Source of the DNA: Campanula takesimana
Lineage: Eukaryota; Streptophyta; Magnoliopsida; Asterales; Campanulaceae
NCBI GenBank assembly: GCA_026119855.1
Contig: JAOWBW010002221.1
Span: forward strand, 45,186 to 109,185
Length of the DNA: 64,000 nucleotides
Direction of reading: 5' to 3'
The notes beneath the pieces are model-generated. The model was given only the letters and a program-made list of their open reading frames with translations, ran no database searches and was not told the DNA's origin. Shown piece by piece: positions 38,870 to 50,115 of this stretch (its first letter is position 1; each line of letters starts with the position of its first letter). Both the position numbers and the translations under genes were made by a program.

Positions 38870-41800
38870 TAGACTGCCGGGATATGGTCAACATGGCCCT
38901 ATGGAGAGGGTTGACTTACAAGGAACGGTCGTGACTCTCGGCGGGTCAGAGGCGGGACATGGTCAACTTGGCTCTATGGAGAGGGTTGACTTACACTAAA
39001 ATAGGCGTGACTCTCGGCGGGTCGGAAACGGGACATGGTCAACTTGGCTCTATGGAGAGGGTTGACTTACATGAAATGGGCGTGACACTCGGCGGGTCAG
39101 AGGCGGGACATGATCAACTTGGCTCTATGGAGAGGGTTGACTTACAAGGAACGGGCGTGACTCTCGGCGAGTCAGAGGCGGGACATGGTCAACTTGGCTC
39201 TATGGAGAGGGTTGACTTACACGCAAATGGGCGTGACACTCGGCAGCTCAGAGGCGGGACATGGTCAACTTGGCTCTATGGAGAGGGTTGACTTATAAAG
39301 AACGGGCGTGACTCTCGGCGGGTCAGAGGCGGGATATGGACAACATGGCTCTATGGAGAGGGTTGAATTACAAGGAACGGGCGTGACTCTCGGCGGGTCA
39401 GAGGCGGGACATGGTCAACTTGGCTCTATGGAGAGGGTTGACTTACACGAAATGGGCGTGACACACAGCGGGTCAGAGGCGGGACATGGTAAACTTGGCT
39501 CTATGGAGAGGGTTGACTTACACGAAAATAGGCGTGACTCTCAGCAGGTCAAGAGGCGGGACATGGTCAACTTGGCTCAATGGGAGAGGGTTGACTTACA
39601 AGGTAATGGGTGTGACACTCGGTGGGTCAGAGGCGGGACATGGTCAACTTGGCTCTATGGAGAGGGATGACTTACACGAAAATGGGCGTGACTCTCGGCG
39701 GGTCAGAGGTGGGACATGGTCAACTTGGCTCTATAGAGAGGGTTAACTAAAAGGATGGTCTTACGTTATTTTAGACTGCCGGGATTTGGTCAACTTGGCT
39801 CTATGGAGAGGGTTGACTTACAAGGAACAGGCGTGACTCTCGGCGGGTCAGAGGTGGGACATGGTCAACTTGGCTCTATGAAGAGGGTTGACTTACACGA
39901 AATGGGCGGGACACTCAGCGGGTCAGAGGCGGGACATGGTCAACTTGGCTCTATAGAGAGGGTTAACTAAAAGGATGGTCTTACATCATTTTAGACTGCC
40001 GGGATTTGGTTAACTTGGCTCTATGGAGAGGGTTGACTTACATGGAACGGGGGTGACACTCGGCGGGTCAGAGGCGGGACATGGTCAACTTGGCTCTATG
40101 GAGCGGGTTGACTTACAAGGAATGGGCGTGACTCTCGGCGGGTCAGAGGCGAGACATGGTCAACTTGGCTCTATGGAGAGGGTTGGCTTACACGAAATGG
40201 GCGTGACACTCGGCGGGTCAGAGGTGGGACATGGTCAACTTGGCTCTATGGAGAGGGTTGACTTACAAGGAACGGTCGTGACTCTCGGCGGGTCTGAGGC
40301 GGGATATGGTCAACTTCGCTCAATGGAGAGGGTTAACTTACAAGGAACGGTCGTGACTCTCGCCGGGTTTGAGGCGGGATATGGTCAACTTCGCTCTATG
40401 GAGAGGGTTGACTTACAAGGAACGGTCGTGACCCTCGGTGGGTCAGAGGCGGGACATGGTCAACTTGGCTCTATGGAGAGGGTTGACTTACACGAAAATA
40501 GGTGTGACTCTCGGCGGGTCAGAGACGGGACATGTCAACTTGGCTTTATGGAGAGGGTTGACTTACACGAAATGGGCGTGACACTCGGCGGGTCAGAGGC
40601 GGGACATGATCAATTTGGCTCTATGGAGAGGGTTGACTTCCAAGGAACGGGCGTGACTCTCGGCGGGTCAGTGCTGGGACATGGTCAACTTGGCTCTATG
40701 GAGAGGGTTGACTTACATGCAAATGGGCATAACACTCGGCGGCTCAGAGGCGGGACATGGTCAACTTGGCTCTATGGGGAGGGTTGACTTATAAAGAACG
40801 GGCGTGACTGTCGGCGGGTCAGAGGCCGCATATCCAACTTGGCTCTATGGAGAGGGTTGACTTACAAGGAACGGGTGTGACTCTCGGCGAGTCAGAGGCG
40901 GGACATGGTCAACTTGGCTCTATGGAGACGGTTGACTTACACGAAATGGGCGTGACACTCAGCGGGTCAGATGCGGGACATGGTTAGCTTGGCTCTATAG
41001 AGAGGGTTAACTAAAAGGATGGTCTTACGTCATTTTAGTCTGCCGGGATTTGGTCAACTTGGCTCTATGGAGAGGGTTGACTTACATGGAACGGGGGTGA
41101 CACTCGGCGGGTCAGAGGCGGGACATGGTCAACTTGGCTCTATGGAGCGGGTTGACTTACAAGGAAAGGGCGTGACTCTCGGCGGGTCAGAGGCGAGACT
41201 TGGTCAACTTGGCTCTATAGAGAGGGTTGGCTTACACGAAATGGGCGTGACACTCGGCGGGTCAGAGGAGGGACATGATCAACTTGGCTCTATGGAGAGG
41301 GTTGACTTACAAGGTACGGGCGTGACTCTCGGCGAGTCAGGGGCGGGACATGGTCAACTTGGCTCTATGGAGAGGGTGGACTTACAAGGAACGGGCGTGA
41401 CTCTCGGCGGGTCAGAGGCGGGACATGGTCAACTTGGCTCTATGGAGAGGGTTGACTTACACGAAATGGGCTAGACACTCAGCGGGTTAGAGGCGGGACA
41501 TGGTCAACTTGGCTCTATAGAGAGGGTTAACTAAAAGGATGGTCTTACGTCATTTTAGACTGCCGGGATATGGTCAACTTGGCTTTATGGAGCGGGTTGA
41601 CTTACAAGGAACGGTCGTGACTCTCGGCGGGTCAGAGGCGGGACATGGTCAACTTGGCTCTATGGAGAAGGTTGACTTACAAGGAACGGGCGTGACTCTC
41701 GGCGGGTCAGTGGTGGGACATGGTCAACTTGGCTCTATGGAGAGGGTTGACTTACATGAAATGGGCGTGACACTCGGCGGGTCAGAGGCGGGACATGATC

Positions 41801-43620
41801 AACTTGGCTCTATGGAGAGCGTTGACTTACAAGGAACGGGTGTGACTCTCGGCGAGTCAGAGGCGGGACATGGTCAACTTGGCTCTATGGAGACGGTTGA
41901 CTTACACGAAATGGGCGTGACACTCAGCGGGTCAGATGCGGGACATGGTTAGCTTGGCTCTATAGAGAGGGTTAACTAAAAGGATGGTCTTACGTCATTT
42001 TAGTCTGCCGGGATTTGGTCAACTTGGCTCTATGGAGAGGGTTGACTTACATGGAACGGGGGTGACACTCGGCGGGTCAGAGGCGGGACATGGTCAACTT
42101 GGCTCTATGGAGCGGGTTGACTTACAAGGAAAGGGCGTGACTCTCGGTGGGTCAGAGGCGAGACTTGGTCAACTTGGCTCTATAGAGAGGGTTGGCTTAC
42201 ACGAAATGGGTGTGACACTCGGCGGGTCAGAGGAGGGACATGATCAACTTGGCTCTATGGAGAGGGTTGACTTACAAGGTACGGGCGTGACTCTCGGCGA
42301 GTCAGGGGCGGGACATGGTCAACTTGGCTCTATGGAGAGGGTGGACTTACAAGGAACGGGCGTGACTCTCGGCGGGTCAGAGGCGGGACATGGTCAACTT
42401 GGCTCTATGGAGAGGGTTGACTTACACGAAATGGGCTAGACACTCAGCGGGTTAGAGGCGGGACATGGTCAACTTGGCTCTATAGAGAGGGTTAACTAAA
42501 AGGATGGTCTTACGTCATTTTAGACTGCCGGGATATGGTCAACATGGCTCTATGGAGAGGGTTGACTTACAAGGAACGGTCGTGACTCTCGGCGGGTCAG
42601 AGGCGGGACATGGTCAACTTGGCTCTATGGAGAAGGTTGACTTACACTAAAATAGGCGTGACTCTCGGCGGGTCGGAAACGGGACATGGTCAACTTGGCT
42701 CTATGGAGAGGGTTGACTTACATGAAATGGGCGTGACACTCGGCGGGTCAGAGGCGGGACATGATCAACTTGGCTCTATGGAGAGCGTTGACTTACAAGG
42801 AACGGGCATGACTCTCGGCGAGTCAGAGGCGGGACATGGTCAACTTGGCTCTATGGAGAGGGTTGACTTACACGCAAATGGGCGTGACACTCGGCAGCTC
42901 AGAGGCGGGACATGGTCAACTTGTCTATATGGAGAGGGTTGACTTATAAAGAACGGGCGTGACTCTCGGCGGGTCAGAGGCGGGATATGGACAACTTGGC
43001 TCTATGGAGAGGGTTGAATTACAAGGAACGGGCGTGACTCTCGGCCGGTCAGAGGCGGGACATGGTCAACTTGGCTCTATGGAGAGGGTTGACTTACACG
43101 AAATGGGCGTGACACACAGCGGGTCAGAGGCGGGACATGGTAAACTTGGCTCTATGGAGAGGGTTGACTTACACGAAAATAGGCGTGACTCTCAGCAGGT
43201 CAAGAGGCGGGACATGGTCAACTTGGCTCAATAGGAGAGGGTTGACTTACAAGGTAATGGGTGTGACACTCAGTGGGTCAGAGGCGGGACATGGTCAACT
43301 TGGCTCTATGGAGAGGGATGACTTACACGAAAATGGGCGTGACTCTCGGCGGGTCAGAGGTGGGACATGGTCAACTTGGCTCTATAGAGAGGGTTAACTA
43401 AAAGGATGGTCTTACGTCATTTTAGACTGCCGGGATTTGGTCAACTTGGCTCTATGGAGAGGGTTGACTTACAAGGAACAGGCGTGACTCTCGGCGGGTC
43501 AGAGGCGGGACATGGTCAACTTGGCTCTATGGAGAGGGTTGACTTACACGAAATGGGCGTGACACTCAGCGGGTTAGAGGCGGGACATGGTCAACTTGGC
43601 TCTATAGAGAGGGTTAACTA
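38870..43620. repeat. 3651-bp higher-order repeat, two copies, with related copies further right
   Basis: The segment 38959-39970 recurs at 42610-43621 with a constant offset of 3651 bp (38959/42610, 39308/42959, 39486/43137, 39755/43406). Another related copy of its first part lies at 47824-48611. Segments at 40023-40787, 44640-45479 and 46290-47117 are also near-copies of one another, so the right part of the array is a mosaic of nested duplications. Confidence 0.8.
41019..42500. repeat. 965-bp tandem duplication
   Basis: The 41019-41474 block recurs at 41984-42439 with a 965-bp offset and almost no differences, including a shared GGGCTAGACACTC variant (ATGGGCTAGA at both 41467 and 42432). 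The near-identity makes this one of the youngest duplications in the array. Confidence 0.85.
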
Positions 43621-46600
43621 AAAGGATGGTCTTACATCATTTTAGACTGCCGGGATTTGGTTAACTTGGCTCTATGGAGAGGGTTGACTTACATGGAACG
43701 GGGGTGACACTCGGCGGGCAGAGGTGGGACATGGTCAACTTGGCTCTATGTAGCGGGTTGATTTACAAGGAATGGGCGTGACTCTCGGCGGGTCAGAGGC
43801 GAGACATGGTCAACTTGGCTCTATGGAGAGGGTTGACTTACACGAAATGGGCGTGACACTCAGCGGGTTAGAGGCGGGACATGGTCAACTTGGCTCTATA
43901 GAGAGGGTTAACTAAAAGGATGGTCTTACGTCATTTTAGACTGCCGGGATATGGTCAACTTGGCTCTATGGAGAGGGTTGACTTACAAGGAACGGTCGTG
44001 ACTCTCGGCGGGTCAGAGGCGGGACATGGTCAACTTGGCTCTATGGAGAGGGTTGACTTACACGAAAATAGGCGTGACTCTCGGCGGGTCAGAAACGGGA
44101 CATGGTCAACTTGGCTCTATGGAGAGGGTTGACTTACATGAAATGGGCGTGACATTCGGCGGGTCAGAGGCGGGACATGATCAACTTGGCTCAATGGAGA
44201 GGGTTGACTTACAAGGAACGGGCGTGACTCTCGGCGAGTCAGAGGCGGGACATGGTCAACTTGGCTCTATGGAGAGGGTTGACTTACACGCAAATGGGCG
44301 TGACACTCGGCAGCTCAGAGGCGGGACATGGTCAACTTGGCTCTATGGAGAGGGTAGACTTATAAAGAACGGGCGTGACTCTCGGCGGGTCAGAGGTGGG
44401 ATATGGACAACATGGCTCTATGGAGAGGGTTGAATTACAAGGAACGGGCGTGACTCTCGGCGGGTCAGAGGCGGGACATGGTCAACTTGGCTCTATGGAG
44501 AGGGTTGACTTACACGAAATGGGCGTGACACTCAGCGGGTCAGAGGCGGGACATGGTCAACTTGGCTCTATAGAGAGGGTTAACTAAAAGAATTGTCTTA
44601 CATCATTTTAGACTGCCGGGATTTGGTTAACTTGGCTCTATGGAGAGGGTTGACTTACATGGAACGGGGGTGACACTCGGCGGGTCAGAGGCGGGACATT
44701 TTCAACTTGGCTCTATGGAGCGGGTTGACTTACAAGGAATGGGCGTGACTCTCGGCGGGTCAGAGGCGAGACATGGTCAACTTGGCTCTATGGAGAGGGT
44801 TGGCTTACACGAAATGGGCGTGACACTCGGCGGGTCAGAGGCGGGACATGATCATCTTGGCTCTATGGAGAGGGTTGACTTACAAGGAACGGGCGTGACT
44901 CTGGGCGAGTCAGAGCCGGGACATGGTCAACTTGGCTCTATGGAGAGGGTTGACTTACAAGGAACGGTCGTGACTCTCGGCGGGTCTGAGGCGGGATATG
45001 GTCAACTTCGCTCTATGGAGAGGGTTAACTTACAAGGAACGGTCGTGACTCTCGCCGGGTCAGAGGCGGGATATGGTCAACTTCGTTCTATGGAGAGGGT
45101 TGACTTACAAGGAACGGTCGTGACTCTCGGTGGGTCAGAGGCGGGACATGGTCAACTTGGCTCTATGGAGAGGGTTGACTTACACGAAAATAGGTGTGAC
45201 TCTCGGCGGGTCAGAGACGGGACATGTCAACTTGGCTTTATGGAGAGGGTTGACTTACACGAAATGGGCGTGACACTCGGCGGGTCAGAGGCGGGACATG
45301 ATCAATTTGGCTCTATGGAGAGGGTTGACTTACAAGGAACGGGCGTGACTCTCGGCGGGTCAGTGGTGGGACATGGTCAACTTGGCTCTATGGAAAGGGT
45401 TGACTTACATGCAAATGGGCATGACACTCGGCGGCTCAGAGGCGGGACATGGTCAACTTGGCTCTATGGGGAGGGTTGACTTATAAAGAACGGGCGTGAC
45501 TCTCGGCGGGTCAGAGGCGGGATATCCAACTTGGCTCTATGGAGAGGGTTGACTTACAAGGAACGGGTGTGACTCTCGGCGGGTCAGAGGCGGGACATGG
45601 TCAACTTGGCTCTATGGAGAGGGTTGCCTTACACGAAATGGGCGTGACACTCAGCGGGTCAGATGCGGGACATGGTTAACTTGGCTCTATAGAGAGGGTT
45701 AACTAAAAGGATGGTCTTACGTCATTTTAGTCTGTCGGGATTTGGTCAACTTGGTTCTATGGAGAGGGTTGACTTACATGGAACGGGGGTGACACTCGGC
45801 GGGTCAGAGGCGGGACATGGTCAACTTGGCTCTATGGAGCGGGTTGACTAACAAGGAAAGGGCGTGACTCTCGGCGGGTCAGAGGCGAGACTTGGCCAAC
45901 TTGGCTTTATGGAGAGGGTTGGCTTACATGAAATGGGCGTGACACTCGGCGGGTCAGAGGCGGGACATGATCAACTTGGCTCTATGGAGAGGGTTGACTT
46001 ACAAGGTACGGGCGTGACTCTCGGCGAGTCAGGGGCGGGACATGGTCAACTTGGCTCTATGGAGAGGGTGGACTTACAAGGAACGGGCGTGACTCTCGGC
46101 GGGTCAGAGGCGGGACATGGTCAACTTGGCTCTATGGAGAGGGTTGACTTACACGAAATGGGCGTGACACTCAGCGGGTCAGAGGCGGGATATGGTCAAC
46201 TTGGCTCTATAGAGAGGGTTAACTAAAAGGATGGTCTTACGTCATTTTAGACTGCCAAAATTTGGTTAACTTGGCTCTATGGAGAGGGTTGACTTACATG
46301 GAAAGGGGGTGACACTCGGCGGGCAGAGGCGGGACATGGTCAACTTGGCTCTATGGAGCGGGTTGACTTACAAGGAATGGGCGTGACTCTCGGCGGGTCA
46401 GAGGCGAGACATGGTCAACTTGGCTCTATGGAGAGGGTTGGCTTACACGAAATGGGCGTGACACTCGGCGGGTCAGAGGCGGGACATGATCAACTTGGCT
46501 CTATGGAGAGGGTTGACTTACAAGGAACGGGCGTGACTCTCGGCGAGTCAGAGGCGGGACATGGTCAACTTGGCTCTATGGAGAGGGTTGACTTACAAGG

Positions 46601-49140
46601 AACGGTCGTGACTCTCGGCGGGTCAGAGGCGGGATATGGTCAACTTCGCTCTATGGAGAGGGTTAACTTACAAGGAACGGTCGTGACTCTCGCCGGGTCA
46701 GAGGCGGGATATGGTCAACTTCGCTCTATGGAGAGGGTTGACTTACAAGGAACGGTCGTGACTCTCGGTGGGTCAGAGGCGGGACATGGTCAACTTGGCT
46801 CTATGGAGAGGGTTGACTTACACGAAAATAGGTGTGACTCTCGGCGGGTCAGAGACGGGACATGTCAACTTGGCTTTATGGAGAGGGTTGACTTACACGA
46901 AATGGGCGTGACACTCGGCGGGTCAGAGGCGGGACATGATCAATTTGGCTCTATGGAGAGGGTTGACTTACAAGGAACGGGCGTGACTCTCGGCGGGTCA
47001 GTGGTGGGACATGGTCAACTTGGCTCTATGGAGAGGGTTGACTTACACGCAAATGGGCATGACACTCGGCGGCTCAGAGGCAGGACATGGTCAACTTGGC
47101 TCTATGGGGAGGGTTGACTTATAAAGAACGGGCGTGACTCTCGGCGGGTCAGAGGCGGGATATCCAACTTGGCTCTATGGAGAGGGTTGACTTACAAGGA
47201 ACGGGCGTGACTCTCGGTGGGTCAGAGGCGGGACATGGTCAACTTGGCTCTATGGAGAGGGTTGACTTACACGAAATGGGCGTGACACTCAGCGGATCAG
47301 AGGCGGGACATGGTCAACTTGGCTCTATAGAGAGGGTTAACTAAAAGGATGGTCTTACATCATTTTAGACTGCCGGATTTGGTCAACTTGGCTCTATGGA
47401 GAGGGTTGACTTACATGGAACGGGGGTGACACTCGGCGGGTCAGAGGCGGGACATGATCAACTTGGCTCTATGGAGAGGGTTGACTTACAAGGTACGGGC
47501 GTGACTCTCGGCGAGTCAGGGGCGGGACATGGTCAACTTGGCTCTATGGAGAAGGTGGACTTACAAGGAACGGGCGTGACTCTCGGCGGGTCAGAGGCGG
47601 GACATGGTCAACTTGGCTCTATGGAGAGGGTTGACTTACACGAAATGGGCGTGACACTCAGCGGGTCAGAGGCGGGACATGGTCAACTTGGCTCTATAGA
47701 GAGGGTTAACTAAAAGGATGGTCTTACGTCATTTTAGACTGCCGGGATATGGTCAACTTGGCTCTATGGAGAGGGTTGACTTACAAGGAACGGTCGTGAC
47801 TCTCGGCGGGTCAGAGGCGGGACATGGTCAATTTGGCTCTATGGAGAGGGTTGACTTACACGAAAATAGGCGTGACTCTCGGCGGGTCGGAAACGGGACA
47901 TGGTCAACTTGGCTCTATGGAGAGGGTTGACTTACATGAAATGGGCGTGACACTCGGCGGGTCAGAGGCGGGACATGATCAACTTGGCTCTATGGAGAGG
48001 GTTGACTTACAAGGAACGGGCGTGACTCTCGGCGAGTCAGAGGCGGGACATGGTCAACTTGGCTCTATGGAGAGGGTTGACTTACACGCAAATGGGCGTG
48101 ACACTCGGCAGCTCAGAGGCGGGACATGGTCAACTTGGCTCTATGGAGAGGGTTGACTTATAAAGAACGGGCGTGACTCTCTGCGGGTCAGAGGCGGGAT
48201 ATGGACAACTTGGCTCCATGGAGAGGGTTGAATTACAAGGAACGGGCGTGACTCTCGGCGGGTCAGAGGCGGGACATGGTCAACTTGGCTCTATGGAGAG
48301 GGTTGACTTACACGAAATGGGCGTGACACACAGCGGGTCAGAGGCGGGACATGGTCAACTTGGCTCTATGGAGAGGGTTGACTTACACGAAAATAGGCGT
48401 GACTCTCGGCAGGTCAAGAGGCGGGACATGGTCAACTTGGCTCAATGGGAGAGGGTTGACTTACAAGGTAATGGGTGTGACACTCGGTGGATCAGAGGCG
48501 GGACATGGTCAACTTGGCTCTATGGAGAGGGATGACTTACACGAAGATGGGCGTGACTCTCGGCGGGTCAGAGGTGGGACATGGTCAACTTGGCTCTATA
48601 GAGAGGGTTAACTAAAAGGATGGTCTTACATCATTTTAGACTGCCGGGATTTGGTCAACTTGGCTCTATGGAGAGGGTTGACTTACATGGAACGGGGGTG
48701 ACACTCGGCGGGTCAGAGGCGGGACATGGTCAACTTGGCTCTATGGAGCGGGTTGACTTACAAGGAATGGGCGTGACTCTCGGCGGGTCAGAGGCGAGAC
48801 ATGGTCAACTTGGCTCTATGGAGAGGGTTGGCTTACACGAAATAGGCGTGACACTCGGCGGGTCAGAGGCGGGATATGGTCAACTTGGCTCTATGGAGAG
48901 AGTTGACTTACAAGGAACGGTCGTGACTCTCGGCGGGTGTTAGTACCCGACCTGAAAATGAGTTTATTAGGACTTTCCCAAATATACAAGGACTTTATAG
49001 GAATTAGAAACCTTACAAAGACTTGTCCTGGATTCCCAAAATATCTCATTTATGGCAAAATCTATCAAAATAGGCAACTTAGGGTTACCATAAAACAACA
49101 GTGAAACCCTAGCTTGAAAATCAAGTCAGCCTGCAGACTT

Positions 49141-49278
49141 GGCCAGGCGGCCAACCTTGCCACGCCTCGACCTTGGCCACGCGGCCAACATTGTCGCCGT
49201 CTTCAACAATGGCCAGGCGGCCAACCTTGCGCCGGATGATCTGGACCATCAGATCCTCCCATCAGTTTACTATATAAA
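49141..49278 (+). promoter_or_regulatory. gypsy U3 promoter: three GGCCANGCGGCC palindromes and TATA box
   Basis: Imperfect palindromes GGCCA(G/C)GCGGCC sit at 49141-49152, 49175-49186 and 49211-49222 (34- and 36-bp spacing), usually flanked as TTGGCC...GGCCAA. TATATAAA follows at 49271-49278. Between them is a GATCTG/CAGATC inverted repeat (about 49234-49253). Promoter role is inferred from position relative to TATA and from the same motif cluster upstream of both antisense genes in this element. Confidence 0.7.
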
Positions 49279-49410
49279 CCACTCCAGGCTATTGGTTTAG
49301 GGGTCCGATTTTGAGAGCTCTAAGTACGAATTTTGGAGTTCTTGAACAATATTTTTCTCTCTAATTAACATTCAAACACTCAAGAAGATCCAAGGTTTAT
49401 TTCTTGCCAA

Positions 49411-49421
49411 CATAGGTAAGT
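49411..49421 (+). other. Strong 5' splice-donor match in the LTR (R/U5)
   Basis: The sequence CATAGGTAAGT contains the ideal donor AG|GTAAGT with GT at 49416. A pyrimidine-rich tract ending in TTCTTAATAG at about 50940, just before the gag leader, is a plausible acceptor. Splicing between them would remove PBS and minisatellite from a gag mRNA. Use is not shown by sequence alone. Confidence 0.35.
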
Positions 49422-49724
49422 CTTCTAACTTATTTCTTCGCGTTCTTGCATTATTTCTAATGTAGATCTTTTAATATTCATGTTCTTGCATGTTTATTCA
49501 TATATATTCTTCACATGTTCTTCGTGTTCATAGATTAAAACCTTATTTATGCTATATTTAGGGTTGCGATCTTCATAATTACATGTTATTTCATAGCCGA
49601 TGATGATCAAGGGTTCATCAACCCAAAGATGATCTAGGAACTACTTCTAAACCCTAATCTTTAGGTAAATTCCCCCTCATTATGCATGATCCCGATTCTT
49701 CTGCCTATTCTAATTCTCTGCGAA

Positions 49725-49763
49725 CTACGCTGACCTGAGCTTCTCACATTGAGAAGAACGTAG
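49725..49763 (+). ncRNA. CTACG/CGTAG hairpin motif, 5' LTR copy
   Basis: Outer arms CTACG (49725-49729) and CGTAG (49759-49763) enclose TGACCTGAG and an inner perfect stem CTTCTC/GAGAAG (49740-49745 with 49751-49756). The same architecture with a different inner stem occurs at 57235-57282, suggesting a conserved RNA fold in the element transcript. It lies in U5, hence also in the genomic RNA. Confidence 0.5.
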
Positions 49764-50047
49764 GCAATCTTCGGATCCGGTCTAAATCACTAACACACTA
49801 CTAACACATTCATCATGATAGAAAGACCGATCAATTCGGGTAATAGGAGTGATAACGTCCAATATTCTTCTCTTGTTGTAATTTGACCCCCGAACCCATT
49901 AAAAATGCTTTTTTCAATGTTTTGGCTTTAATTAAAACGGCGTGGCGACTCTCATAATTTTAATGTCGTTAAGAATATCCTTTTGTAAATAAAAATAATC
50001 ATAAGATACTTCCCATGCGTCGCTTCATCGGAAAGGGGTATTCACAG

Positions 50048-50066
50048 TGGCGACTCTGCTGGGGAC
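50048..50066 (+). other. Primer binding site (tRNA-Arg type) of the gypsy element
   Basis: TGGCGACTCTGCTGGGGAC begins one base after the LTR's terminal CA. It is the reverse complement of a plant tRNA-Arg-like 3' end (CCCCAGCAGAGTCG plus CCA), as used by Tat/Ogre elements. The tRNA assignment is from family knowledge and was not checked against a tRNA set. Confidence 0.8.
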
Positions 50067-50115
50067 TGCTTTGAAACTTTTTCAAACTTAGTGGGTCTAA
50101 CTTTCGTTCACATCA

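Larger units (their letters stand above)
6090..48680. repeat. Dispersed 70-bp divergent monomer, about 46 copies
   Basis: This unit keeps the canonical left half (GGTCAACTTGGCTCTATAGAG) but has a distinct right half beginning GGTTAACTAAAAGGATGG, then CTTACGTCATTTTAGACTGC. It is 70 bp long. Copies (position of GGTTAACTAAAAGG) include 6115, 9238, 12518, 14140, 16390, 17287, 18775, 21157, 25173, 29157, 33256, 37205, 41007, 45704 and 48606. Only four occur before 15 kb, about 42 after. About half keep TTACGTCA, a TGACGT-type bZIP core; the rest have CTTACATCA, a CpG-transition form. Confidence 0.85.
5407..48937. repeat. 75-bp satellite DNA array, about 43.5 kb
   Basis: Tandem monomers run continuously between the two retrotransposons, about 580 units. 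The modal unit is 75 bp, starting GGTCAACTTGGCTCTATGG and ending GGCGGGACAT. A 76-bp form (CACGAAAATAGGCG) and a divergent 70-bp form recur. Main sequence classes differ after GGTTGACTTA: CACGAAATGGGCG, CAAGGAACGGGCG, CAAGGAACGGTCG, CACGCAAATGGGC and TAAAGAACGGGCG. A typical unit is 43/75 GC with about five CpGs. The left half (GGTCAAC to GTTGAC) is the most conserved and forms a dyad. Monomers are arranged in several higher-order repeats, given separately. No telomere repeat, rRNA or gene was seen inside. Both ends are cut by transposons, so the original array is longer. Confidence 0.98.
48938..50046 (+). repeat. 5' LTR of the gypsy element (1109 bp)
   Basis: Begins TGTTAG directly at the satellite junction and ends in CA one base before the PBS. 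U3 carries three GGCCANGCGGCC motifs and TATATAAA at 49271; R should begin near 49300. Against the first 932 bp, the 3' LTR shows about 6 substitutions but roughly 18 small indels. A 10-base exact match to the start of the PBS (TGGCGACTCT) also lies inside the LTR at 49943-49952. Confidence 0.95.

Noticed and set aside
5407..48937. CENP-B box or telomere-type repeats in the satellite
   Set aside because: TTTAGGG arrays are absent, and the CTCGGCGGGTCAGAGG region lacks the TTCG....A..CGGG core.
5407..48937. rDNA intergenic-spacer subrepeats
   Set aside because: GC-rich short subrepeats would fit, but no rRNA gene or promoter is present and 43.5 kb is far beyond a normal spacer; left only as something a database search should exclude.
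5407..48937. CRISPR-like array
   Set aside because: There are no unique spacers between conserved repeats; the whole unit is repeated, and the flanks are plant retrotransposons.
5544..48943. Dozens of open frames encoding 25-residue repeats (GQLGSMERVDLHEMGVTLGG), up to 395 codons
   Set aside because: The monomer is 75 bp and stop-poor, so any phase stays open across many units; frames switch whenever a 76-bp or 70-bp unit occurs, several phases are open at once and TAA-bearing monomers (GACTTATAAAG) interrupt them. No codon-level constraint or start/stop logic was seen.
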